A stretch of DNA of 64,000 nt from Bacteroidetes bacterium UBA4414 (GTDB lineage Bacteria > Bacteroidota > Bacteroidia > Chitinophagales > Chitinophagaceae). Shown in pieces: positions 8,848-16,668 of the stretch. How positions within the stretch are numbered: the stretch's first letter is position 1; each line of letters begins with the position of its first letter. The stretch covers positions 86,512 to 150,511 of the forward strand of contig DGQM01000024.1 of NCBI GenBank assembly GCA_002389765.1. Reading direction: 5' to 3'. Below the pieces are notes generated by a model. The model was not told the origin of the DNA and made no database searches. It saw only the letters and a program-made list of their open reading frames with translations. The position numbers and the translations under genes were made by a program.

Positions 8848-8871
8848 CCATTCACCTTAAAACAAATGTTT

Positions 8872-9510
8872 ATGAGTTTACGATTGGGCGATAAAGCTCC
8901 TGATTTTACAGCACAAACCACTATTGGTGAAATTAATTTCTACGATTATCTGGGCGATGGATGGGGCGTTCTGTTTTCTCACCCTGCCGACTATACGCCT
9001 GTCTGTACCACTGAGTTAGGTAAAACAGCGCAACTGGCAGACGAATTTGCAAAGCGTAATGTAAAGGTACTGGCAGTGAGTGTAGACCCGCTGGATAAAC
9101 ACAACGGATGGGTAAACGATATTAACGAAACACAACATACAACCGTCAATTTTCCGATAATAGCAGATGAAGACCGCAATGTGGCTACGCTGTATGATAT
9201 GATTCACCCGAATGCCTCTGCAACGTTTACCGTGAGGTCATTATTTATTATAGGTCCGGATAAAACTGTGAAGCTGATGATTACTTATCCTGCATCTACA
9301 GGTCGCAATTTTGTAGAAGTATTGCGTGTAATAGACTCATTGCAGTTGACAGCTAACTATAGTGTTGCTACACCAGCTGATTGGAAGCATGGCGAGGATG
9401 TAATAGTAGTGCCAGCGGTATCTACAGAAGATGCGGAAAAGAAATTTCCAAAGGGCTTGAAGATTGTAAAACCATATTTGCGCTATACACCGCAGCCCGA
9501 TTTAAATTAA
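8872..9510 (+). CDS. 1-Cys peroxiredoxin (Prx6/AhpC-TSA family)
   Basis: A 212-residue thiol peroxidase that reduces H2O2 and organic hydroperoxides in the cytoplasm. The peroxidatic Cys45 lies in the motif HPADYTPVCTTELG; the typical resolving-Cys VCP motif of 2-Cys enzymes is absent, and the length with the C-terminal PADWKHGEDVIV region fits the Prx6 class. I start it at 8872 (MSLRLGDKAPDF), which matches family N-termini and sits downstream of the promoter box; 8866 is the alternative. A bidirectional hairpin begins 2 bases after its stop codon. Confidence 0.95.
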   Translation: MSLRLGDKAPDFTAQTTIGEINFYDYLGDGWGVLFSHPADYTPVCTTELGKTAQLADEFAKRNVKVLAVSVDPLDKHNGWVNDINETQHTTVNFPIIADEDRNVATLYDMIHPNASATFTVRSLFIIGPDKTVKLMITYPASTGRNFVEVLRVIDSLQLTANYSVATPADWKHGEDVIVVPAVSTEDAEKKFPKGLKIVKPYLRYTPQPDLN

Positions 9511-9511
9511 C

Positions 9512-9544
9512 AATAATAAGCCCCGAAATTCGGGGCTTATTATT
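9512..9544. terminator. Bidirectional terminator filling the gap between convergent genes
   Basis: A near-perfect hairpin with core AAGCCCCGA / TCGGGGCTT and AT-rich flanks that supply a T tract on both strands. It occupies essentially all 34 bases between the peroxiredoxin stop and the convergent gene's stop. Confidence 0.9.
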
Positions 9545-9964
9545 TTATGCAGGTATCTTTTCTTTGGCTCGTTGTTCCAACACAAAATCGGCGCCAAAAC
9601 TTAGTTTTTTAATGGCAGGGCTTCGCTTGTCTATCATCCTCCAGAAGGGGGTAATTTTGCTTACGGGTTTTCCTTGCAGATATTCTTCGTAAGCGCTTTC
9701 TGCAACAATACGCAGGTATATACCCGCAGTTACGGGACACATAAATTCAGCATTATATTCTGCTGCAAGGTCTTTGCGCATTTGTTGTAAACTGGTAGCT
9801 GTGCCTTGGGGTATATGGCGCAGATAGTTTGCCACAATATTGGGTGTAGCTATCAGCATGGTAGCCCCTGCCGGTATATCGGCAAAATCGTTTTCTACTT
9901 TCTTCACCTTTGGCTTCATGTCAGGGTTCATCTTTTCTGTCCATGTTTTCTTTTTAGCAGCCAT
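9545..9964 (-). CDS. Uncharacterised protein resembling MGMT/alkyltransferase-like family
   Basis: A 139-residue cytoplasmic protein with a basic N-terminus (MAAKKKTWTEKMNPD). The middle (ATMLIATPNIVANYLRHIPQG ... MRKDLAAEYNAEFMCPVTAGIYLRIVAE) and ITPFWRMI resemble a group of proteins related to O6-alkylguanine-DNA alkyltransferase and its winged-helix DNA-binding fold. The PCHR active-site motif is not present; CPVT occupies a similar place. I would not claim repair activity. It has its own position between the peroxiredoxin hairpin and metF, in the same direction as metF but separated from it by metF's terminator. Confidence 0.6.
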   Translation of the reverse strand: MAAKKKTWTEKMNPDMKPKVKKVENDFADIPAGATMLIATPNIVANYLRHIPQGTATSLQQMRKDLAAEYNAEFMCPVTAGIYLRIVAESAYEEYLQGKPVSKITPFWRMIDKRSPAIKKLSFGADFVLEQRAKEKIPA

Positions 9965-9979
9965 TGTAGTATTTCATTT

Positions 9980-10011
9980 TAAAAAATAAGGCTGTTAATT
10001 AAAACAGCCTT
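9980..10011 (-). terminator. metF terminator containing the metF stop codon
   Basis: On the minus strand the stem AAGGCTGTT / AACAGCCTT (plus coordinates 9988-9996 with 10003-10011) has a 6-base loop that contains the metF TAA, and a T-rich run follows. The 5' arm is made of the last metF codons. Confidence 0.75.
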
Positions 10012-10952
10012 TTCAATACATTATATACAACCATTGGTTTGCCCAGTGTATAGAAGTGCAAAATCGGAACTTTGTTTGCTAACAAGTCCTTACACTGCGC
10101 ATACAGCCATTCTTCCCCAATTTTATCGCCCGCATCTGCAGAGGTCGATTTCATGATTTCTTTTACCAGATCAACAGGTACTTCTACATTAAAGAAGCTT
10201 GGTATGCTGGTTAATTGCTTTTTAGTTGTCAGTGGCTTCAGTCCCGGTATGATAGGTACATTGATGCCGTTTTCTTTGCAACGATTTACAAAATTGTAGT
10301 AGTGTACGTTGTTAAAGAACATTTGTGTGGTAATGTAGTCTGCACCCAATTCTACCTTGCGTTTCAGGTAATACAGGTCTGTATCCGGATTGGGCGATTC
10401 GAAGTGTTTTTCGGGATAGCCCGCAACACCAATACAGAAGTCTGTTTTATAGCCGTCGATAATATCTTCTTCCAGATACTTACCACTATTCAGGTCTGCA
10501 ACCTGTTTTACCAATTCTTCAGCAAATCTGTGGCCTTTAGGGTTGGCAATGAAAAGCTTCTCATTAGCAGCTGCATCACCGCGTAGTGCCAGTACATTTT
10601 TTACACCCAGAAAGTTGAGGTCTATCAGGGCATTTTCAGTTTCTTCTTTGGTAAAGCCACCACATATCAGGTGGGGGATAGCCTCAATTTTGTATCTGTT
10701 CATCAACGCCGCACAAATACTTACTGTGCCGGGGCGCTTGCGTATTTCAATCTGCTCGAAAGAGCCATCTGGCCTTTTTTTCAAAACCTGCTCTGCACGG
10801 TGGTAGGTAACATTAACGAATGCTGGCTTGAACTCCATCAACGGATCCAAGTGATCGAAGATAGAATCTATGCCGCGTCCTTTAGTTGGCGGCAATATCT
10901 CTAAAGATATAATAGGACTGCTCGCCGAAGATAAATGGTCTGTAACTTTCAT
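9999..10952 (-). CDS. metF: 5,10-methylenetetrahydrofolate reductase
   Basis: A 317-residue FAD-dependent TIM-barrel enzyme reducing methylene-THF to 5-methyl-THF, the methyl donor for methionine synthesis. Recognisable stretches are ISLEILPPTKGRG (with the catalytic Glu), HLICGGFTKEETENALIDL, NVLALRGD and ADYITTQMFFNN. Length is typical of bacterial MetF. It is monocistronic: a box at 10961-10968 lies only 8 bases upstream of the ATG, and the terminator overlaps the stop codon. Confidence 0.97.
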   Translation of the reverse strand: MKVTDHLSSASSPIISLEILPPTKGRGIDSIFDHLDPLMEFKPAFVNVTYHRAEQVLKKRPDGSFEQIEIRKRPGTVSICAALMNRYKIEAIPHLICGGFTKEETENALIDLNFLGVKNVLALRGDAAANEKLFIANPKGHRFAEELVKQVADLNSGKYLEEDIIDGYKTDFCIGVAGYPEKHFESPNPDTDLYYLKRKVELGADYITTQMFFNNVHYYNFVNRCKENGINVPIIPGLKPLTTKKQLTSIPSFFNVEVPVDLVKEIMKSTSADAGDKIGEEWLYAQCKDLLANKVPILHFYTLGKPMVVYNVLKRLF

Positions 10953-10960
10953 GACGAGGG

Positions 10961-10968
10961 CAAAAATA
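10961..10968 (-). promoter_or_regulatory. -7 box TATTTTTG of metF, almost abutting the start codon
   Basis: An exact TAnnTTTG element on the minus strand with 8 bases between it and the ATG, predicting a leader of only a few bases. Confidence 0.6.
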
Positions 10969-11050
10969 GTTAACCTGCAACTAATTTTAAGGTATAGTTT
11001 ATACTTAAACTGCTGAAAGCAGCGTTTTCATACATTACTATAAAAAGGCA

Positions 11051-11084
11051 TTTGGCCAATAATACAGGCAGAATGCTATTTTTG
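11051..11084 (+). promoter_or_regulatory. Complete promoter of lptB (TTTG-N22-TATTTTTG)
   Basis: TTTG at 11051-11054 and TATTTTTG at 11077-11084, spaced 22 bases, within the 17-23 range known for Bacteroidota promoters. The lptB start codon follows 16 bases later. Confidence 0.7.
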
Positions 11085-11100
11085 TACCAAAGAACTGGTT

Positions 11101-11862
11101 TTGAGTACTAACAGGTTACAGATTACAACAAGAGGCCTCATAAAACGCTACCGTAGCCGTACGGTGGTGAATAATGTGTCTTTTGAGGTGAATCAAGGTG
11201 AGATAGTGGGTTTGCTGGGGCCGAATGGTGCCGGCAAGACAACATCGTTTTACATGGTAGTAGGCCTTGTAAAGCCCGATGAAGGAGAAGTGTACCTGAA
11301 TGACCTGAACATTACAGACTTGCCCATGTACAAGCGTGCGCAGATGGGTATCGGTTATCTGCCGCAGGAAGCTTCTGTATTTCGTAAGCTGAGTGTAGAG
11401 GATAATATCATGGCAGTGCTTGAAATGACGAAGCTAACAAAGGGCGAGCAGCAACACAAGCTGGAATCGCTATTGGAAGAGTTTCGCTTGACACATGTGC
11501 GCAAAAGCCCCGGCGATGTATTGAGTGGCGGTGAGCGCCGACGTACTGAAATAGCCCGCGCATTGGCAGTAGACCCTAAATTTATATTACTTGACGAACC
11601 TTTTGCAGGCATCGACCCGATAGCAGTAGAAGATATTCAAACCATAGTAGCCCGCCTTAAATTTAAAAACATAGGCATCCTTATTACAGACCACAACGTA
11701 CAGGAGACGCTTTCTATCACAGACAGGGCATACCTGCTGTTTGAAGGTAAAATACTGAAAGCAGGTGTGGCAGAAGAATTGGCAGCAGACGAACAAGTGC
11801 GTAAAGTGTACCTTGGTCAGCACTTTGAGCTGAAACGTAAGGATTACAGCCAGCAAATCTGA
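11101..11862 (+). CDS. lptB: LPS export ABC transporter ATP-binding protein LptB
   Basis: A 253-residue ABC ATPase that powers LPS extraction from the inner membrane in the LptB2FG complex. Walker A is GPNGAGKTT (40-48), the signature is LSGGERRRTEIARA, Walker B is FILLDEPFAG, and the H-loop is in LITDHNVQETL. The 'FRKLSVEDNIMAVLE' stretch after the Q-loop is characteristic of LptB. The start is a TTG at 11101, the only in-frame choice that keeps the N-terminal strand and fits the promoter 16 bases upstream. lptD lies 20 kb away in the same window. Confidence 0.96.
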   Translation: MSTNRLQITTRGLIKRYRSRTVVNNVSFEVNQGEIVGLLGPNGAGKTTSFYMVVGLVKPDEGEVYLNDLNITDLPMYKRAQMGIGYLPQEASVFRKLSVEDNIMAVLEMTKLTKGEQQHKLESLLEEFRLTHVRKSPGDVLSGGERRRTEIARALAVDPKFILLDEPFAGIDPIAVEDIQTIVARLKFKNIGILITDHNVQETLSITDRAYLLFEGKILKAGVAEELAADEQVRKVYLGQHFELKRKDYSQQI

Positions 11863-11935
11863 TAGGATTTTGAAGGTATGGAAGTACCAAAAGCTTCGGA
11901 AAACGGAATTATATTTTTATTTTAGGATTTGAAAG

Positions 11936-13447
11936 ATGAGCATCATTAGCCCGGCTATAAAAGGATATATGAAGTTGCGCCTCAGCGCGATTGACAACTT
12001 CATGCATAATCCGGTAGATACGCAGCAACAGGTGTTTAATAACCTGATAGGCTCTGCGCAGTTTACCGAGTATGGCAAGAAGTACGGGTTTGATAAAATA
12101 AATAGCAGTGCCGACTTCAAAAAGGCAGTGCCTATTAATGATTATGATACACTGAAGCCCTACATCCAGCGCATACTGGAGGGAGAACAAAATATACTAT
12201 GGCCTTCGCCTATCAACTGGTTTGCCAAATCAAGCGGTACTACCAGCGATAAGAGCAAGTTTATACCCATCAGCAAGGAATCGTTGGACGATAACCACTA
12301 TAAAGGTGGTAAAGATGTGCTGACGCTGTACTTGAAGCAGTTTCCTGATTCTAAAATGATGTCTGGTAAATGCCTGACGATTGGTGGCAGCCACCAGATA
12401 AATCAACTGAATGCCGATTCTTTCTTTGGGGATTTGTCTGCGGTAATGCTGCAAAACATGCCATACTATGCACAGACTATCCGCACGCCCGATTTGTCTA
12501 TTGCACTGATGGACGAGTGGGAGCAGAAAATAGAAATGATGGCACATACTACTATACAGGAAAACGTTACCTATATAGCAGGCGTGCCTACATGGACGAT
12601 TGTACTCATAAAAAGAATACTGGAAATATCAGGCGCAAGCAACCTGCACGAAGTATGGCCCAACCTTGAGTTGTACATACATGGCGGCGTAAGCTTTAAA
12701 CCATACAGGGAGCAGTTCCAGAAATTTATACCATCTTCTTCCATGCATTACTACGAAACGTATAATGCATCTGAAGGCTTCTTTGCAGCACAAGATCATA
12801 GCGATGCAGACGGTATGCTGCTGTTCCTGAATCATGGCATCTACTACGAGTTTATGCCGATGGAGGAATACGGTAAAGAAAATCCGCAAACATTGAGCCT
12901 GAAAGAGGTAGAGCTGAATAAAAACTATGCATTGGTGCTGAATACCAATTGCGGATTGTGGCGATATCTGGTGGGCGATACCATACAATTTACATCTCGC
13001 AACCCATTCCGTATAAAAGTAAGCGGCAGGTTGAAGCACTTCATCAATGCATTTGGTGAAGAGGTGATTGTAGATAACAGCGACCATGCCATAGCAGAGG
13101 CTTGCAGGCTAACCGGCGCTGTAGTTAACGACTATTCTGCTGCACCTGTATACATGACAGGTGATAGCAACGGTGCACACGAATGGATTATTGAATTTGA
13201 TAATCTTCCATGCCCATTGAATGTATTTGTTGAAGCAATGGACAAAGCGCTGCAACAAGTAAACAGCGACTACGAAGCCAAGCGTCATAAAGATATTGCA
13301 CTGCGCATGCCTATAGTGCATGTAATGCCGAAGGACGGCTTTAAACAATGGCTGAAAGATAAAGGCAAGCTTGGCGGACAACATAAAGTGCCGCGCCTTA
13401 GCAACGAGCGCAAGTATCTGGAAGAAATGCTGCCATATACAAAATAA
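11936..13447 (+). CDS. GH3 auxin-responsive-promoter family protein (acyl-adenylate-forming)
   Basis: A 503-residue member of the GH3 family, related to ANL-superfamily adenylating enzymes; plant homologues conjugate amino acids to acyl acids, but the bacterial substrate is unknown. Seen are YGKKYGFDKI, the ATP-binding loop WFAKSSGTTSDKSKFIP, HYYETYNASEGFFAAQ and the C-terminal FGEEVIVDN ... LGGQHKVPRL. It follows lptB by 73 bases and precedes a TauE-type exporter by 17 bases in the same direction. Confidence 0.95.
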   Translation: MSIISPAIKGYMKLRLSAIDNFMHNPVDTQQQVFNNLIGSAQFTEYGKKYGFDKINSSADFKKAVPINDYDTLKPYIQRILEGEQNILWPSPINWFAKSSGTTSDKSKFIPISKESLDDNHYKGGKDVLTLYLKQFPDSKMMSGKCLTIGGSHQINQLNADSFFGDLSAVMLQNMPYYAQTIRTPDLSIALMDEWEQKIEMMAHTTIQENVTYIAGVPTWTIVLIKRILEISGASNLHEVWPNLELYIHGGVSFKPYREQFQKFIPSSSMHYYETYNASEGFFAAQDHSDADGMLLFLNHGIYYEFMPMEEYGKENPQTLSLKEVELNKNYALVLNTNCGLWRYLVGDTIQFTSRNPFRIKVSGRLKHFINAFGEEVIVDNSDHAIAEACRLTGAVVNDYSAAPVYMTGDSNGAHEWIIEFDNLPCPLNVFVEAMDKALQQVNSDYEAKRHKDIALRMPIVHVMPKDGFKQWLKDKGKLGGQHKVPRLSNERKYLEEMLPYTK

Positions 13448-13464
13448 TAATCTCAACTATATAG

Positions 13465-14193
13465 ATGGACTTCGCTTTTTTATTGTTTCTGATATTATCG
13501 CTATTGGCTGAAGTATTGGGGACAGTAGGAGGTTTTGGCTCATCGGTATTCTTTGTGCCATTTGCCAATATTTTTATCGATTTTAAGTCTGTACTGGGTG
13601 TAACAGCGGTATTCCACTTATCGAGCAACATATCAAAACTGCTGCTGTTTAAAGACGGACTTGATAAACGGCTGCTAGCCTACATAGGCATACCGGCGGT
13701 AATATTTGTGATAATAGGAGGTATACTGAGCCGATACATTGATGAAACTATTCTGAAGCTATCTTTTGCCATCTTCATTATTGTTACCAGTTTATTCTTT
13801 TTGTTGTTTAAAAATTTCGTCGTCAAAGCTACTAACAAGAATGCCGTAGTTGGTGGTACGCTTTCCGGTTTTCTGGCAGGTGTGCTGGGTACAGGTGGTG
13901 CCATACGCGGGCTTACGATGGTGGCATTTAATATTGAAAAGACAGTGTTTGTGGCTACATCGGCAGCCATAGACTTTGCAGTAGATTTTTCACGTACAGT
14001 AGTTTATTTCTTTAACGGATATATCAGAGCCGAACATGCAAAGTATATGGTTGGTTTGTTGGTGATAGGCTTTGTTGGTTCTTGGATAGGTAAACAAGTA
14101 TTGCAACGTATATCGCAACAGTGGTTTAAAACAATTGTACTCGTATTATTATTGCTGGTAGGGACATATTCATTGTTTACGAACCTACCGTAA
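13465..14193 (+). CDS. TauE/SafE family membrane transporter (sulfite/organic anion exporter type)
   Basis: A 242-residue integral membrane protein with about eight hydrophobic helices and the twofold pattern of the TauE/SafE (UPF0721, YfcA-like) family. VGGFGSSVFFVPF in the first half and LSGFLAGVLGTGGAIRGL in the second are the paired glycine-rich motifs. Family members export sulfite, sulfoacetate or related anions. It sits 17 bases after the GH3 gene, probably co-transcribed. Its 3' end overlaps the convergent hypothetical gene by 9 bases. Confidence 0.92.
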   Translation: MDFAFLLFLILSLLAEVLGTVGGFGSSVFFVPFANIFIDFKSVLGVTAVFHLSSNISKLLLFKDGLDKRLLAYIGIPAVIFVIIGGILSRYIDETILKLSFAIFIIVTSLFFLLFKNFVVKATNKNAVVGGTLSGFLAGVLGTGGAIRGLTMVAFNIEKTVFVATSAAIDFAVDFSRTVVYFFNGYIRAEHAKYMVGLLVIGFVGSWIGKQVLQRISQQWFKTIVLVLLLLVGTYSLFTNLP

Positions 14194-14580
14194 TGTGCTA
14201 TACTCTTTTAGTAAAGAATCTGTCTGGTATTTTTTCCGTAGGCATCCGATTAATATATTTTTATCAATGATCCATATGCCATGTGTGCAATATTGAATGC
14301 TGTCATCATTGGCATGAACAACCTGTATACCATATTTTAAAAGCGTTTCATCATTGGGGAAATTACTGATGCCATGATTTAACCAATAGTTTTGGTCTGG
14401 TGCCAGTAGTATTACTTTATTGTTGTGTTTAGTTTCATTTATATAGCGCACAATATCGTTGGTGGTTTGTGCTATTGTTGCTTGTTGGTTAACAAGGTGC
14501 CAGTTGGCTTTATGGTCTGGTAGCAATAACAGTAATGCTGTACAAAGTGTAGATGCGGCAAGGATGAGTTTGGCTATCAT
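14185..14580 (-). CDS. Hypothetical membrane-anchored protein, possibly 5'-truncated
   Basis: A 131-residue frame starting directly with a hydrophobic segment (MIAKLILAASTLCTALLLLLPD), followed by a soluble domain with no recognised motif (IVRYINETKHNNKVILLAPDQNYWLNHG...). The same frame stays open for 15 more codons upstream (ending PSIPVPNILI) before a stop, without another ATG. That reads like the interior of a longer membrane protein, for example the tail of a multi-spanning glycosyltransferase. It may be a genuine short protein or the remnant of a longer one. Its 3' end overlaps the TauE gene. Confidence 0.5.
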   Translation of the reverse strand: MIAKLILAASTLCTALLLLLPDHKANWHLVNQQATIAQTTNDIVRYINETKHNNKVILLAPDQNYWLNHGISNFPNDETLLKYGIQVVHANDDSIQYCTHGIWIIDKNILIGCLRKKYQTDSLLKEYSTLR

Positions 14581-14708
14581 AATCAGGATATTAGGTACTG
14601 GTATAGACGGTAGTTTCTTGTTTTACGGTTGGGATGGTGATGCGGAAAACATGCCTGCAATCATTGCATAAGGTGATGGTTGTCATATTTCAACATTGCG
14701 GCATTAGA

Positions 14709-14716
14709 TAGGTTTG
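14709..14716 (+). promoter_or_regulatory. -7 box TAGGTTTG
   Basis: An exact TAnnTTTG element 20 bases before the start of the coiled-coil protein gene. No good -33 element is seen. Confidence 0.5.
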
Positions 14717-14736
14717 CAGTATAAAATAATCGCATT

Positions 14737-15126
14737 ATGGCAACCACACAAACCAGCATCAAGCATCTGACTAATGAGCACAATGATTGGCTACGCGGAC
14801 TGAGTTTTTATAAAGATGAGTTACAGATTCTGAAAAACAGGCTAACAGAAGTAGCCAGTAAAAACACTGGTAGTGATGCAGTGAATATGATGAACCATTA
14901 CGAAAATCAGGTAACACTGCAAACAACAAACATAGATACGTTGAGGCACGATATTAACAGCAATCTTGAAACGATTGTTGCACAACTAAACGATAATACA
15001 CCGGGATATATAGACACGCAGTTGGTAGACAAGCACAATACATTGCGAGACAACTATTTTACACAGGAAAAAGTGGTGAATGAACTACGACACGAATTCA
15101 ATCGTTTTGCAGCGAAATGGATGTAA
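14737..15126 (+). CDS. Cytoplasmic coiled-coil protein of unknown function
   Basis: A 129-residue, Cys-free, hydrophilic protein. Nearly the whole length shows heptad-like spacing of Leu, Ile and Val (for example LSFYKDELQILKNRLTEV and TTNIDTLRHDINSNLETI), so it is probably an all-helical bundle or coiled coil. There is no signal peptide. It is flanked by a promoter box and a terminator, suggesting a single-gene transcript. I do not recognise the family. Confidence 0.7.
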   Translation: MATTQTSIKHLTNEHNDWLRGLSFYKDELQILKNRLTEVASKNTGSDAVNMMNHYENQVTLQTTNIDTLRHDINSNLETIVAQLNDNTPGYIDTQLVDKHNTLRDNYFTQEKVVNELRHEFNRFAAKWM

Positions 15127-15154
15127 TCCTTTATTAATTATAGTTTCATGACTT

Positions 15155-15182
15155 ACTGCTCCGCTATCAATAGCGGAGCAGT
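15155..15182. terminator. Terminator between coiled-coil gene and engB
   Basis: A perfect 12-bp stem ACTGCTCCGCTA / TAGCGGAGCAGT with loop TCAA, followed by TTATTTAT on the plus strand. It begins 28 bases after the rightward stop and ends 4 bases before the engB stop, so it may serve both genes. Confidence 0.8.
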
Positions 15183-15186
15183 TTAT

Positions 15187-15813
15187 TTATGGTTGCTGTT
15201 GTTCTTTTATTTCTTCTTCATATTGGTCGTTTAGTTCGCCAATATAAGATAGCATCTCTTTGCGCCCCAGAAACTTAATAGTACTTGTTACAAAGCTGCG
15301 CGGTATAAACTCCCATTCCTGACGCATCGTCTCTATAAAGTGGCGTACATTCTTTGCAGCCTCACGTTGGGTGCTTTTATCTGCTTTGGTAAATACCATG
15401 TTGAAGGGGATACCCCATTCGCCCAGCTTGCGCAGGAAGGCAAGATCCAGCTCCTGAGGTTTGTGGCGACTGTCTATCAGTACAAATACTGTTACAAGAT
15501 TTTCCCTTTTTTGCAGATAATTGTTAATCATTTTCTCCCAAGAGGCACGTTGCGACTGCGATACTTTGGCATAACCGTAGCCCGGCAAATCGACGAGATA
15601 CCAATTGTCGTTGATAAGAAAATGGTTAATAAGCTGTGTTTTACCTGGGCTGGCAGATGTTTTTGCCAGCTTTGTCTGGTTGGTCAGCATATTTATGAGC
15701 GACGACTTACCCACGTTAGAGCGGCCAATGAAGGCATACTCGGGTCTGTCGGGCTTGGGGCAGTCCTCTACTTTGGGGCTGCTTATCAAATATTTTGCAG
15801 AACGTATTTCCAT
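15187..15813 (-). CDS. engB: Ribosome biogenesis GTP-binding protein EngB (YihA/YsxC)
   Basis: A 208-residue TRAFAC GTPase needed for large ribosomal subunit assembly. G1 is GRSNVGKS (30-37), G3 is DLPGYG, and G4 is TKAD. The ATG at 15813 (MEIRSAKYLISSP) is chosen because it matches family N-termini; the frame extends 29 codons further upstream into the divergent ubiE start region with a low-complexity, implausible sequence. engB and ubiE are divergent, with only 29 bases between their starts. Confidence 0.95.
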   Translation of the reverse strand: MEIRSAKYLISSPKVEDCPKPDRPEYAFIGRSNVGKSSLINMLTNQTKLAKTSASPGKTQLINHFLINDNWYLVDLPGYGYAKVSQSQRASWEKMINNYLQKRENLVTVFVLIDSRHKPQELDLAFLRKLGEWGIPFNMVFTKADKSTQREAAKNVRHFIETMRQEWEFIPRSFVTSTIKFLGRKEMLSYIGELNDQYEEEIKEQQQP

Positions 15814-15828
15814 TAGTATAGCATACCG

Positions 15829-15836
15829 TACTTTTG
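15829..15836 (+). promoter_or_regulatory. -7 box TACTTTTG of ubiE, 6 bases before the ATG
   Basis: An exact TAnnTTTG element with only 6 bases to the ATG at 15843. Transcription would start at or next to the initiation codon. The upstream TTG at 15834 is inside the box. Confidence 0.6.
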
Positions 15837-15842
15837 CACCCG

Positions 15843-16595
15843 ATGCAAGCGGATAATAATAATAACCCTGCGGCCAAGGTGGTGCCTGATGCGGGTTCAA
15901 ATTTAAGCAAGAAAGCGCAGGTTGCCGATATGTTTAATAACATAGCCGGTAAATATGATTTTCTGAACCACTTTTTATCACTTGGTATAGATAAGGGATG
16001 GCGCAAAAAAGCCATTGCCGAGGTAAGCAAAGTGAACCCCAAAACGATACTGGACGTGGCTACCGGCACAGGAGACCTTGCCATTGCAGCATCAAAACTG
16101 CAGCCTGAAAAAATAATAGGTGTAGATATTGCAGACCAGATGCTGGAAGTAGGGCGTCAAAAATTGGCAGATAATAAGCTAAACAATATGATAACCCTGC
16201 AAAATGGCGATAGTGAATCGATGCCATTTGCAGATAACAGCTTTGATGCGGTAACATGTGCGTACGGTGTGCGCAATTTTGAGCATCTGGAAGCCGGACT
16301 GAAGGAAATGAACCGTGTGATGCGTACAGGTGGCAAACTGGCTATACTGGAGTTCTCTCATCCTAAGCAGTTTCCTGTAAAGCAGTTGTATAAATTTTAC
16401 TTCAAGTATATATTGCCTACGCTGGGCAAGATGGTATCTAAACACAGCCGTGCATATACTTACTTGCCGGAGAGTGTAATGGCGTTCCCCGAGGGTTCAG
16501 TATTCTGCGAAACGCTACAGCGCTGTGGCTTTAAAGAAGCCAAAGCGCGCCCGCTGACATTTGGTATTACAACGCTGTATACAGCTACGAAGTAA
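15843..16595 (+). CDS. ubiE: Demethylmenaquinone methyltransferase (UbiE/MenG)
   Basis: A 250-residue class I SAM methyltransferase performing the last step of menaquinone synthesis; menaquinone is the usual quinone of Bacteroidota. Seen are VADMFNNIAGKYDFLNHFLS, motif I ILDVATGTGDLAIAA, DAVTCAYGVRNFEHLEAGL and the C-terminal FGITTLYTATK. Start at 15843 (MQADNNNNPAAK) because the promoter box ends 6 bases earlier. A strong hairpin follows the stop by 21 bases. Confidence 0.95.
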   Translation: MQADNNNNPAAKVVPDAGSNLSKKAQVADMFNNIAGKYDFLNHFLSLGIDKGWRKKAIAEVSKVNPKTILDVATGTGDLAIAASKLQPEKIIGVDIADQMLEVGRQKLADNKLNNMITLQNGDSESMPFADNSFDAVTCAYGVRNFEHLEAGLKEMNRVMRTGGKLAILEFSHPKQFPVKQLYKFYFKYILPTLGKMVSKHSRAYTYLPESVMAFPEGSVFCETLQRCGFKEAKARPLTFGITTLYTATK

Positions 16596-16616
16596 TTTTG
16601 TAATGGCATTTATAAG

Positions 16617-16648
16617 AAAAGCCCCGCATAGTGATATGCGGGGCTTTT
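16617..16648 (+). terminator. Rho-independent terminator after ubiE
   Basis: A 14-bp stem AAAAGCCCCGCATA / TATGCGGGGCTTTT with loop GTGA, followed by TATTTG. The flanking A run allows function for the convergent beta-lactamase gene as well. Confidence 0.88.
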
Positions 16649-16668
16649 TATTTGAAGTATGGTAATGA

